This document shows positions 1 through 9,151 of a stretch of 24,336 nucleotides of DNA, one piece after another (within the stretch, counting starts at the first letter, position 1; every line of letters begins with the position of its first letter). Made by a program: the position numbers and the translations under genes. This DNA comes from an uncultured Collinsella sp. (lineage in GTDB: Bacteria > Actinomycetota > Coriobacteriia > Coriobacteriales > Coriobacteriaceae), in the NCBI GenBank assembly GCA_900545555.1, contig UQZI01000028.1:1-24336 (forward strand), given 5' to 3'. The notes under the pieces were generated by a model that was given only the letters and a program-made list of their open reading frames with translations, had not been told where the DNA came from and ran no database searches.

Positions 1-10
1 CAAACAACCT

Positions 11-31
11 CTAAACGTTACAGATCGAGAC
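11..31. repeat. Right half of a palindromic GTTACAGA element, cut by the window edge
   Basis: This half-site (CTAAACG, GTTACAGA, TCGAGAC) is identical to the right arm at 1413-1433. In all complete copies the left arm starts 36 nt before the right arm, so its partner would lie outside the window. It sits just past the 3' end of the nuclease-like gene, so that gene has copies of the element on both sides. Confidence 0.8.
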
Positions 32-39
32 GAAACCTC

Positions 40-1116
40 TCAGCGCCCATACCACTGACGTCTCCACTCCTCAGCCAAATCGGGCCGTCGCGGAATACCC
101 GCCAGCCTCATCTTCTCAACCAGCTTCCCCGGATTCTTGAGCTCATCAAACATAAACCGAAGCACCTTATGCCCGAGCATTGTCAGATGAGATTCCCGCT
201 GACGCTCTGCCACGAATGGGTCGACCGACTCCCGGCTCTCGCCGCTCTGCAGGGTGTACTTCCCCTTTCCGTCCAGTTCGCCAATCACGCACGTTCCGTC
301 CTCGAGCCGCCAAAAATAGTCGACGCGAAACACCTGGCTCGGATCGAGCGGGTCGCGAAACTCCACCTGCAGCTCCGGAACCGGAAAGCCGTACGCAATA
401 AAGAATGCTCGGAACCGAGACTCGCCGCCGTTTTCGGACAGCCCGTCTGCATACGACGCAATCACCTTTGCCCTGCGATACCCTCGCCTGCCCTCGCAAT
501 CGGCGCGGAGGCGCTCGCACAGGTCATCGCGCGATACGCCCTTTGCTCGCAACGCAGAATCGGCAATCGCCAGGCCATACGAAAACGGCGCGCGCAGCAG
601 GCAATCCTCTACCGTGCGCCAAAACGGCGTCACCCGCACGCCGTCGACTTGTTCAAGCGCACCCGCCGCCTGCGGACGCGACAGTCGGCATCCTGCACTC
701 AGCGGCACCGAGCAACCTGTCTTAACAAGAAATCGCGGCCCGAGCAGATCATTCGGCACCTCCAGACCCCACAAAAGGGCCGCGTCATAACCCCAAAACG
801 CCCAATCTGGATGAAACTCCGCAAGCCCTTTGACGGTACGCAGCGCTCGCTCCGCCGGCGTCAGTACACCCCAATCATGTTGAAAGCAAAACAAATACGG
901 CTCGGGCTCCGCGATATCGTCGGTTCCAACATGGCGTCGCAGCCACATGAGCTCGGTATTGTCATGCGTTGCGAGCAGCGCACCTTGCTTGGCCGTCTCC
1001 GTGAGCCGCGCGAGCATCCTATTCCGCGCCAACGTGTTGCGAGTCGCATGTTTGTGTTTGAGAACGGTGTTAGGCACTTTCATCACCACCACGTCAGACA
1101 AATGGACCATCGTCAC
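40..1116 (-). CDS. AbiEi-like protein with C-terminal PD-(D/E)XK/DUF559-type nuclease domain
   Basis: The product is about 358 residues. The C-terminal third has a nuclease-like pattern: a Glu in ESRFRAFF near residue 232, an Asp in VDYFW near 266 and ExDGK near 280-284, followed by a helix with RQRE and a final strand (GHKVLRFMFDEL). This resembles the Vsr/DUF559 branch of the PD-(D/E)XK superfamily. The middle part (VRVTPFWRTVEDCLL, then IADSALRAKGVSRDDL) resembles actinobacterial proteins annotated as AbiEi-family antitoxin domain proteins, which often end in such a domain. Start choice: a GTG at 1116 lies 5 nt after GGAGG (1122-1126). ATG at 1110 and TTG at 1134 are alternatives, and TTG has no Shine-Dalgarno. 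Its upstream DNA is the 80-bp-register repeat array. No AbiEii-like toxin gene is seen on the side visible here. Substrate and role are unknown; DNA binding or cleavage is inference. Confidence 0.7.
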   Translation of the reverse strand: MTMVHLSDVVVMKVPNTVLKHKHATRNTLARNRMLARLTETAKQGALLATHDNTELMWLRRHVGTDDIAEPEPYLFCFQHDWGVLTPAERALRTVKGLAEFHPDWAFWGYDAALLWGLEVPNDLLGPRFLVKTGCSVPLSAGCRLSRPQAAGALEQVDGVRVTPFWRTVEDCLLRAPFSYGLAIADSALRAKGVSRDDLCERLRADCEGRRGYRRAKVIASYADGLSENGGESRFRAFFIAYGFPVPELQVEFRDPLDPSQVFRVDYFWRLEDGTCVIGELDGKGKYTLQSGESRESVDPFVAERQRESHLTMLGHKVLRFMFDELKNPGKLVEKMRLAGIPRRPDLAEEWRRQWYGR

Positions 1117-1136
1117 CTTTGCCTCCGCTGACAAAT

Positions 1137-1456
1137 GTCTTGATCTGTAACAGGAAGACAGTCTTTGAGCCTCTAGTTGTTACAGAACAAGATCTTTCGG
1201 CAGCCGCCAACCTTCCGTCTCAATCTGTAACAGGTAGGTCGAATTTTGGCCTGTAGCTGTTACAGATTTAGACATTCCCCCAACCAGGTGCCAAACGTCT
1301 CGTTCTGTAACAGTTAGACGTTCTCCAGGCCCCTAAACGTTACAGATTTAGACAAACCAGCGGCGCCCAAGCATTCGTCTCGTTCTGTAACAGGTAGACC
1401 GGTTTTTCGCCCCTAAACGTTACAGATCGAGACACAAAGGCAGAAGGCAAGGCAGG
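1137..1456. repeat. Array of four palindromic units in exact 80-bp register
   Basis: Left arms start at 1137, 1217, 1297 and 1377; right arms start at 1173, 1253, 1333 and 1413. Both series are spaced exactly 80 bp. Each left arm fits GTCT-nnn-TCTGTAAC and each right arm GTTACAGA-nnn-AGAC or a close variant, so each unit is an imperfect 57-nt palindrome. Arm matches are 14/16, 16/17, 12/15 and 14/15. The 13-nt segment between the arms and the 23-nt segment between units vary. The array fills nearly all the DNA between the 235-aa gene (stop at 1474) and the nuclease-like gene, so that gene's promoter must lie in or beyond it. I see no other gene in 1117-1473. Confidence 0.9.
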
Positions 1457-1473
1457 CGACAACTGCCCATCCC

Positions 1474-2181
1474 CTACTCCCATTCCTGCTCGTAAATATT
1501 GAGCGACTTCACGTACCGCCCCTGGGCGCCCATGATGTCGCGGACCAGGCGCAAAAAGAAGCTGATGCACGAGGTGTCGAAACCGTCCTCCAGGTCCTCG
1601 GGATGCACCGCGCCCGGCCCGTCGACCGCCGTGTCGCTCAGGCGCGCGATGTCATACAGGTAGAGCTGCCCCGCCGTCAGCCAGACATCGTCGACGCACG
1701 CGAGTCGCACCGCAATTGCGCCATCGTTCCAGTGCTCCTTTTGCACGATATGTGGGTCGTAAACGTCAAAGCGACGGTCGGTGCGCGCGTCCTTCAGCAC
1801 GACCATGCCAGTCGCGGGATCCTTGTCCAAAATGCCAAAGCGCGAGAAATACTGCGTGTCACGCATCTGCTTAAGTCGCCTGAGCGAAGCAGGAGAAATT
1901 GACGCTGGCGGCTCGTCCACATACGGCTCCAACAGCGTCTTGCCGTGGTAATAGGGGCGCTCAAACAGCAGCCAATCGGTAAACGCCATGTTGTAGGCCA
2001 TGATTTCGTTTTGAGAAGGTTCCTCGCAATAGCTGAGCCACGGATCGACGATAATCTCGAACTGCTCGCGCGCCGGCTCCAGGAATTGAAACTTCCGCAG
2101 CATCCAAAAGTGAGCCATGTCGGCAATATCGCTGCCGACGGCTCCAGCCAGCTCTGCTCGGTCAAAAACTTGGTCAGTCAT
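1474..2181 (-). CDS. Hypothetical protein, 235 aa
   Basis: I cannot assign a family. The ATG at 2181 follows AGGAGG (2187-2192) by 5 nt, so the start is secure. The protein is acidic and rich in aromatic residues. The N-terminal half is probably helical, with FTDWLLFE near residue 68 and GKTLLEPYVDEPP near 80-92. The segment about 110-175 alternates hydrophobic and charged residues (RFGILDKDPATGMVVLKD, then RRFDVYD) as in a small beta-barrel, ending near DVWLTAGQLYLYD. This helix-plus-barrel layout recalls uncharacterised proteins carrying an FxxWxLFE motif, but that is a weak inference. There is no signal peptide, membrane segment or metal-binding cluster. It points the same way as the nuclease-like gene but is separated from it by the repeat array, so co-transcription is uncertain. 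Confidence 0.75.
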   Translation of the reverse strand: MTDQVFDRAELAGAVGSDIADMAHFWMLRKFQFLEPAREQFEIIVDPWLSYCEEPSQNEIMAYNMAFTDWLLFERPYYHGKTLLEPYVDEPPASISPASLRRLKQMRDTQYFSRFGILDKDPATGMVVLKDARTDRRFDVYDPHIVQKEHWNDGAIAVRLACVDDVWLTAGQLYLYDIARLSDTAVDGPGAVHPEDLEDGFDTSCISFFLRLVRDIMGAQGRYVKSLNIYEQEWE

Positions 2182-2190
2182 GGCATCCTC

Positions 2191-2216
2191 CTCAAACTGA
2201 TGGACCTCAATTTGAG
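2191..2216 (-). promoter_or_regulatory. Leader hairpin abutting the Shine-Dalgarno of the 235-aa gene
   Basis: In the minus-strand transcript, CTCAAAUUGA pairs with UCAGUUUGAG as a 10-bp stem with one G-U pair and a 6-nt loop (GGUCCA). The 3' arm runs into the AGGAGG site at 2187-2192 and covers its first two bases. The position suggests control of translation initiation or protection of the mRNA 5' end. Function is inferred. Confidence 0.45.
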
Positions 2217-2483
2217 CTTACGAGGAGGGCGAGCAACCGAGGCAAGCGCGGGCAAAATAGGCCTTCGACTGCAAACCAGATGCTGACCAAACACTTGACG
2301 AAAAGCTTGACCGAAAATGCGCACCGCAACAAAATCGCAGGTAGACATAGACAGCCAACCAACCCTTTTGAGCCAGATGCCCGCAGCCACCACAGAAACA
2401 ACAGGTGACCACAGCTCAAGAAGTCAACAAATGAACACCCGCACGTCGACAAACGAGCAAACTGCTCGCAAATCCGCAAGGAG

Positions 2484-2565
2484 TGTCCCCGAATGCCGAC
2501 AGAAAAGGAACGTCCCTAACTGTCGGCACTTAGGGACGTTCCTTTTGTGCCGGCAGTTAGGGACA
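2484..2565. repeat. Large inverted repeat, 26-bp arms (REP/MITE-like)
   Basis: Arms 2494-2519 and 2530-2555 match at 24 of 26 positions; their core is AAAAGGAACGTCCCTAA and its complement. The loop is CTGTCGGCAC. After a symmetric 4-nt interruption an outer TGTCCC/GGGACA pair extends the dyad. The segments CGGCACTTAGGGAC and CGGCAGTTAGGGAC are also near-direct repeats. It lies about 40 bp past the gltD stop. It could act as a transcript-end structure, but there is no T-run. The composition and mosaic layout look like a dispersed REP or MITE element. Confidence 0.8.
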
Positions 2566-2605
2566 GCCCTTGCCGATTCGATTGTTGAATATCTCCGTGA
2601 CTACT

Positions 2606-4087
<1,482 letters not shown>

Positions 4088-4092
4088 GGCAC

Positions 4093-7000
4093 TTACGCCT
4101 CCTTCTTGGTCGAAGCAACAGAGCTGGCAGCCACGGACGCAGCGCCCGCAGCACCGCCCGCGGCATCGAAGCGAGCGACATCCGCGGCACTCGCGCGACC
4201 GGTCACAATGTCAAACGCCAGCTCCTCAGCCTGCGCATGCGACTTGCCCACAGCCTCGCCCGCAGCGACAATCGCCAGCACGCGCTCGTACTCGGTCGGA
4301 ATGACCTTCACAAAGTGCTTGCTCATCGTCTCAAAGCTGTAGAGCAGCTTAATGCCGCGCGGACTCTGGGTCGCATCCACGTGCTCCTGGATGAGCGTGC
4401 GAATCTGCGCCAGCTCGACGGCCGTCGGGGCCTTGAGCTCAACGCTCTCGTGGTTCACACGGGCATCGAGCGTGCCGTACTGGTCAAAGACATAGGCCAC
4501 GCCACCCGTCATGCCGGCGGCGAAGTTCTGCCCGACCTCGCCCAGGATGAGCGCCAGACCGCCCGTCATGTACTCGCAGCCATGGTTGCCGCAACCCTCG
4601 ACCACCACCGTGGCACCGGAGTTGCGCACGCCAAAACGCTGGCCTGCCAGGCCATTAATGAAGCCGCGGCCGCTCGTAGCGCCAAAGAACGCAACGTTGC
4701 CCACGATGATGTTCTCGTCGAACTTGTAGGTCGCATGCGGGTTGGGGCGCACCGACACCTCGCCGCCCGAAAGGCCCTTTCCAAAGTAGTCGTTGGCGTC
4801 GCCGCACACGTTGAGCGTAATGCCGCGCGGCAGGAAGGCGCCAAAGCTCTGACCAGCCGAGCCGTCGCAATCGATAGTGATGGAGCCGGCGGGCAGGCCC
4901 TCGGGATGCGCCTTGGTCACCGCATTGCCCAAGATGGTGCCCACGCAACGGTTAACGTTGGCGATGTCGGCATGGAAGCGAATCGGGCGCAGGTGCGCGC
5001 GAGCATCGGCCGTATAGGGCACAAACAACGTGGAGTCGAGCGTCTTGTCGAGCTCGCTGTCCGCGGACATCTGCGGCAGGAAGTGACGACCGTCGGCACC
5101 CGGGATATGGGCACCGAACTCGCAAGTCGCGCTCGCCAGCACGGGCGACAGATCGAGCAGGTTTGCCTTGCGGTTGCCCGGGACCTCGATCTGACGCAGA
5201 CACTCGGGATGGCCGACCATCTCGTCGACGGTGCGGAAGCCCAGGCTCGCCATGACCTCGCGCAGCTGCTCGGCAACAAAGAGCATAAAGTGCTCGATGT
5301 GCTCGGGCTTGCCGCGGAAGCCGCGACGCAGGCGGCAGTTTTGCGTGGCGATGCCGGCCGGGCAGGTATCCTGCTGGCAGTCACGCTGCATGAGGCAGCC
5401 CATCGAGATGAGCGGCATGGTCGCAAAGCCAAACTCCTCGGCGCCCAGCAAGCAGGCGACGGCGACATCGGTGCCGTCCATGAGCTTGCCGTCGGCCTCG
5501 AGCACCACGCGTGAGCGCAGGCCGTTTTGCAGCAGCGTCTGCTGGGCCTCGGCAAGACCGAGCTCCAGCGGCAGACCGGCGTGCCAGATCGAATCGCGCG
5601 CCGCGGCGCCCGAGCCGCCGTTATGGCCGCTGATCAAAATCTTGTCGGCAGCGCCCTTGGCCACACCGGTGGCGATGGTGCCGACGCCGGCCTCGCTGAC
5701 CAGCTTGACCGACACGCGCGCGCCGGGGTTGGCGTTCTTAAGATCGAAGATCAGCTCTGCCAGGTCCTCGATGGAGTAGATGTCGTGGTGCGGCGGAGGC
5801 GAGATCAGGCCGATGCCGGGCGTAGACTGACGGACCTCGGCAATCCAGGGGTAGACCTTCTTGCCGGGCAGGTGGCCACCCTCGCCGGGCTTGGCGCCCT
5901 GGGCCATCTTGATCTGAATCTCGAAGGCGCTGCACAGGTAGCGGCTCGTCACGCCAAAGCGCGCACTTGCCACCTGCTTGATCGCGGAGTTCTTGGAGTC
6001 GCCGTTGGCCAGCGGGGTCTCGCGACGCGGATCCTCACCGCCCTCGCCCGAGTTGGAACGGCCGTGTAGGCGGTTCATGGCGATGGCCATGCACTCGTGT
6101 GCCTCTTTGCTGATGGAGCCATACGACATGGCGCCGGTGTTAAAGCGGCGGACGATGTTGAGCGCGGGCTCGACCTCGTCGAGTGCCACCGGCGTGCGAC
6201 CGTTGGCATTAAAGTCGAGCAAGTCGCGCAGGCGAACGGCACGGCCGGTGCGGTGCAGGCGGATGCTGTACTCCTTAAAGGTGTCGTAGCTGTCCTCACG
6301 GCAGGCGGTCTGCAGCAAGTAGACAGTCTGCGGATCGATGAGGTGATCCTCGCCGCCGAGCGGGCGCCACTTGGTCAGGCCCAGCGTAGGCAGCTGATCG
6401 GGAGCCGGGCTCTTAAGGATGGCGAGCGCGGCGTCATAGCGCTCATTTTGCTCGCATTCGACGTCCTCGACACCCATACCGCCCACACGGCTCACCGTGC
6501 CAGCGAAGTACGCGTTGACAAACTCCGGCGTAAAGCCCACGGCCTCGAAGATCTGCGCAGAGTGGTAGCTCTGCACCGTGGAGATGCCCATCTTGGACAT
6601 GATGGAAACGATGCCGGCGGTCGCAGCCTTGTTGTAGTTGGCGATGCCCTGCTCGGCTGTCACGTCCAGATCGCCGTGCGCCGCCAGATCGCGGATGCAC
6701 GCATGTGCGTTGTACGGATAGATGCCGCTCGCGGAGTAGCCCACCAGCGCCGCAAAGTCGTGCGGAGACACGGCATCGCCGCACTCCACCACGATGTCGG
6801 CAAAGGTGCGCACGCCAGCGCGGATCAGATGGTTGTGCACGCAGCCCACGGCGAGCAGCGACGGCACGGGCACCTCGCCCGCAGCGGCACGATCGCTCAA
6901 CACCACGATGTTCACGCCGTCGCGGACCGCAGCCTCAACGTCCTCGGCAAGCTGCTTGAGCGCAGCCTGCAGTGCGCCCTCGCCGGCGTCGCGGCGGTAG

Positions 7001-8790
7001 ACGGCACGGAAGCGGCGAGTCTTAAAGCCCACGCGGTCGATGGCGCAAATGCGGTCAAACTCCTCCTCGCTCAGCAGCGGACGCTCCAGGCGCACCAGCT
7101 GGCAGGCCGTGCGGGAATCCTCGAGCAGGTTGCCATGGTTGCCCAGGTAGAGCGTGGTCGAGGTGACCATATGCTCGCGTAGGGCGTCGATGGGCGGGTT
7201 TGTGACCTGAGCGAACAACTGATAGAAATAGTCAAAGAACGAGCGCGTCTTCTTGGACAGGCAGGCCAGCGGCGCGTCGATGCCCATCGAGGCGAGCGGG
7301 GCCTTGCCCTGCTGGGCCATGGGACGCACGACCTCGTCGACGTCATCCCAGTGGTAGCCGAGCTTGGCCATACGCACGGCGGCGGGCACCTCGGCGTCCT
7401 CGGCGGGCGTTGCCGCAACGGGCTCATCGAGCGCGTCAACGGTCAGCGTCTCCTCGGCAATCCAGTCGCGGTAGGGCTTTTCCTTGGCATAGCGGGCGCG
7501 CAGCTCGTCGTTGTAGATCACGCGGCCGCGGGCAAAATCGACCTCGAGCATCTGGCCCGGTCCCAGACAGCCGCTCGTCAGGATGTTCTCGGGGCTTACC
7601 TCGATGGTGCCCACCTCGCTTGCCAGCATAAAGCGACCGTCGCGCGTCACATAGTAGCGGGCGGGACGCAGGCCGTTACGGTCGAGGGCGGCACCCAGCG
7701 TGCGACCGTCGGTAAAGGCGATGGCCGCCGGGCCATCCCACGGCTCCATGAGCATGGACTGGTAGGCGTCGTAGGCGCGGCGCTCCTCGCTCAGGCTGTC
7801 GTTGTGGTCCCACGGCTCGGGCAGCAACATGGACGCGGCACGCGTGAGCGGGCGACCATTCATGACCAGGAACTCGAGCACATTGTCCAAAATCGCGGAG
7901 TCGGAACCCTCGCGGTTGATAATGGGCATCACGCGCTCAAGATCGTGCTGCAGCACGGGGCTGTACAAGTTGGGCTCGCGGGCACGAATCCAGTTGACGT
8001 TGCCCTTGAGGGTGTTGATCTCGCCGTTGTGGATGATAAAGCGGTTGGGGTGCGCGCGCTCCCAGCTGGGCGTGGTGTTGGTGGAGTAGCGCGAGTGGAC
8101 GAGCGCCACGGCCGTTTTGACGGCGGCGTCGTTGAGGTCGATGAAGAAGCGGCGCATCTGCGTGGCCACAAGCATGCCTTTGTACACGATGGTGCGCGAG
8201 CTCATGGAGCAGACGTAGAAAATCTTGTCGCGCAGGGCAAACTCGGCGTCGGCCTTCTTCTCGATGGTGCGGCGGCACACGTACAGGCGGCGCTCGAATG
8301 CGTCGCCGGCCGGCGTGTCGTCGGGGCGGCCCAGAAAGGCCTGCAGGATGGTAGGCATGCAGGCGCGGGCCGTCTCGCCCAAATCGTGCGGGTCGACCGG
8401 CACCTCGCGCCAAAAGAGCAGCGGCACGCCGGCCTCGGCGCAGCCCTCCTCAAACACGCGACGGGCATCCTCTACGCCCTTGTCGTCCTGCGGGAAGAAC
8501 AGCATGGCCACGCCATAGTCGCCCTCTGCCGGCAGAATCTGGCCGCACTTTTGGGCCTCTTTACGGAAAAAGTGATGCGGAACCTGGAACAGGATGCCGG
8601 CGCCGTCGCCGGTGTTCTTCTCGAGTCCCGTGCCGCCGCGGTGCTCCAAGTTGACCAGAATGGACAGTGCATCGTCCAGAATCTGGTGATGGCGCTCACC
8701 ATTGATATCGGCAAGCGCGCCGATGCCACATGCATCGTGGTCGAATTCGGGGCGATAAAGGCCCTGCTGCTGAGCGGAATCTGCCTGCAT
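4093..8790 (-). CDS. gltB: Glutamate synthase large subunit
   Basis: GltB hydrolyses glutamine and channels the ammonia to a second site, where 2-oxoglutarate becomes glutamate. At 1565 residues it is full length. The class II amidotransferase domain starts at Cys21 (HDACGIG), so a 20-residue propeptide should be removed to expose the catalytic cysteine. The FMN/synthase barrel lies roughly at 830-1200 and includes GEGGEDPRRETP, KPGEGGHLPGKK and GHNGGSGAAARDS. The cysteines of CLMQRDCQQDTCPAG near 1130-1147 fit the 3Fe-4S ligands. The C-terminal GXGXG beta-helix is at about 1290-1500. ATG at 8790 follows a GGGGAGG site. A GTTTCGAAAC palindrome at 8871-8880 in the upstream gap could be an operator (inference). 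The last ~25 residues are an Ala/Ser/Val-rich tail. Confidence 0.97.
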   Translation of the reverse strand: MQADSAQQQGLYRPEFDHDACGIGALADINGERHHQILDDALSILVNLEHRGGTGLEKNTGDGAGILFQVPHHFFRKEAQKCGQILPAEGDYGVAMLFFPQDDKGVEDARRVFEEGCAEAGVPLLFWREVPVDPHDLGETARACMPTILQAFLGRPDDTPAGDAFERRLYVCRRTIEKKADAEFALRDKIFYVCSMSSRTIVYKGMLVATQMRRFFIDLNDAAVKTAVALVHSRYSTNTTPSWERAHPNRFIIHNGEINTLKGNVNWIRAREPNLYSPVLQHDLERVMPIINREGSDSAILDNVLEFLVMNGRPLTRAASMLLPEPWDHNDSLSEERRAYDAYQSMLMEPWDGPAAIAFTDGRTLGAALDRNGLRPARYYVTRDGRFMLASEVGTIEVSPENILTSGCLGPGQMLEVDFARGRVIYNDELRARYAKEKPYRDWIAEETLTVDALDEPVAATPAEDAEVPAAVRMAKLGYHWDDVDEVVRPMAQQGKAPLASMGIDAPLACLSKKTRSFFDYFYQLFAQVTNPPIDALREHMVTSTTLYLGNHGNLLEDSRTACQLVRLERPLLSEEEFDRICAIDRVGFKTRRFRAVYRRDAGEGALQAALKQLAEDVEAAVRDGVNIVVLSDRAAAGEVPVPSLLAVGCVHNHLIRAGVRTFADIVVECGDAVSPHDFAALVGYSASGIYPYNAHACIRDLAAHGDLDVTAEQGIANYNKAATAGIVSIMSKMGISTVQSYHSAQIFEAVGFTPEFVNAYFAGTVSRVGGMGVEDVECEQNERYDAALAILKSPAPDQLPTLGLTKWRPLGGEDHLIDPQTVYLLQTACREDSYDTFKEYSIRLHRTGRAVRLRDLLDFNANGRTPVALDEVEPALNIVRRFNTGAMSYGSISKEAHECMAIAMNRLHGRSNSGEGGEDPRRETPLANGDSKNSAIKQVASARFGVTSRYLCSAFEIQIKMAQGAKPGEGGHLPGKKVYPWIAEVRQSTPGIGLISPPPHHDIYSIEDLAELIFDLKNANPGARVSVKLVSEAGVGTIATGVAKGAADKILISGHNGGSGAAARDSIWHAGLPLELGLAEAQQTLLQNGLRSRVVLEADGKLMDGTDVAVACLLGAEEFGFATMPLISMGCLMQRDCQQDTCPAGIATQNCRLRRGFRGKPEHIEHFMLFVAEQLREVMASLGFRTVDEMVGHPECLRQIEVPGNRKANLLDLSPVLASATCEFGAHIPGADGRHFLPQMSADSELDKTLDSTLFVPYTADARAHLRPIRFHADIANVNRCVGTILGNAVTKAHPEGLPAGSITIDCDGSAGQSFGAFLPRGITLNVCGDANDYFGKGLSGGEVSVRPNPHATYKFDENIIVGNVAFFGATSGRGFINGLAGQRFGVRNSGATVVVEGCGNHGCEYMTGGLALILGEVGQNFAAGMTGGVAYVFDQYGTLDARVNHESVELKAPTAVELAQIRTLIQEHVDATQSPRGIKLLYSFETMSKHFVKVIPTEYERVLAIVAAGEAVGKSHAQAEELAFDIVTGRASAADVARFDAAGGAAGAASVAASSVASTKKEA

Positions 8791-8974
8791 CGCGATCCTC
8801 CCCTAGATATTTAGACAGTCAGTTGAATAGGCATACTAGGAGCATCGCCGGCCTGTTGTGTTTCCCACCCGTTTCGAAACAATCGCGTAACGCACGCCCT
8901 ACGAGTGGACACCGCCGACCTCAAGGGCGACAACAAGGGCCCCAGGTTCGGCCCGCAATCTTACCGCTTCAAAC

Positions 8975-9031
8975 ATCTCAATCTGTAACAGGAAGACCCA
9001 ATTTCCATCCCTAGTTGTTACAGATCAAGAC
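8975..9031. repeat. Isolated complete copy of the GTTACAGA palindromic element
   Basis: The left arm at 8975-8990 (ATCTCAATCTGTAACA) and the right arm ending at 9031 (TGTTACAGATCAAGAC) match at 13 of 16 positions. The right half begins at 9011 (CTAGTTG), again exactly 36 nt after the left start. The downstream flank TTTCGGCAGCC (9033-9043) is identical to the flank of array unit 1 (1195-1205) at the same offset, so conservation extends beyond the palindrome. Confidence 0.88.
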
Positions 9032-9077
9032 ATTTCGGCAGCCCCCTTCATCATCCTATTCAAATACAGCAATTTTG

Positions 9078-9096
9078 TTAGTCTTGGTTAACTTCG
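9078..9096 (+). promoter_or_regulatory. Candidate DtxR/MntR-family operator upstream of mntH
   Basis: TTAGTCTTGGTTAACTTCG matches 12 of 19 positions of the known DtxR/IdeR consensus (TTAGGTTAGGCTAACCTAA), including TTAG, GG and TAAC. A possible promoter overlaps it: TTAACT at 9088-9093 and TATCCT at 9110-9115 with a 16-bp spacer, both weak. Metal-dependent repression of a manganese importer by a DtxR/MntR protein is common, so the location fits. No such regulator is encoded in the window. Confidence 0.45.
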
Positions 9097-9151
9097 AGCC
9101 TAAAACGGGTATCCTTTGCGGCGTCAAACAAACGGCACGCAGGAGCTCATC

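Larger units (their letters stand above)
2182..2605. other. Intergenic region without a convincing gene
   Basis: This 424-base stretch between the 235-aa gene and gltD holds the leader hairpin at 2191-2216 and the large inverted repeat at 2484-2565. A minus-strand reading frame at 2207-2479 has no family resemblance and would overlap the regulatory hairpin, so I do not call it. I see no clear intrinsic terminator for gltD other than the inverted repeat itself. Confidence 0.6.
8791..9151. other. Divergent gltB-mntH intergenic region
   Basis: This region carries the start signals of both genes. From the gltB side it has a GGGGAGG ribosome site, an AT-rich leader and a 10-bp palindrome GTTTCGAAAC at 8871-8880. 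In the middle is a complete palindromic element (8975-9031). Next to mntH is a DtxR-like box (9078-9096) with weak promoter elements. I see no gene here. Confidence 0.6.

Noticed and set aside
1137..1456. CRISPR array
   Set aside because: Repeats alternate in inverted orientation, spacers are 13 and 23 nt, repeats vary between units, and no cas genes are present.
2207..2479. Small minus-strand gene of 90 codons (Cys/Leu/Phe-rich)
   Set aside because: It overlaps the leader hairpin and promoter region of the 235-aa gene, resembles no family known to me, and its composition looks like translated non-coding DNA.
7351..8814. Long plus-strand reading frame (487 codons) opposite gltB
   Set aside because: It is antisense to the strongly supported glutamine amidotransferase domain and encodes low-complexity His/Val/Ala/Arg-rich sequence typical of shadow frames in GC-rich DNA.
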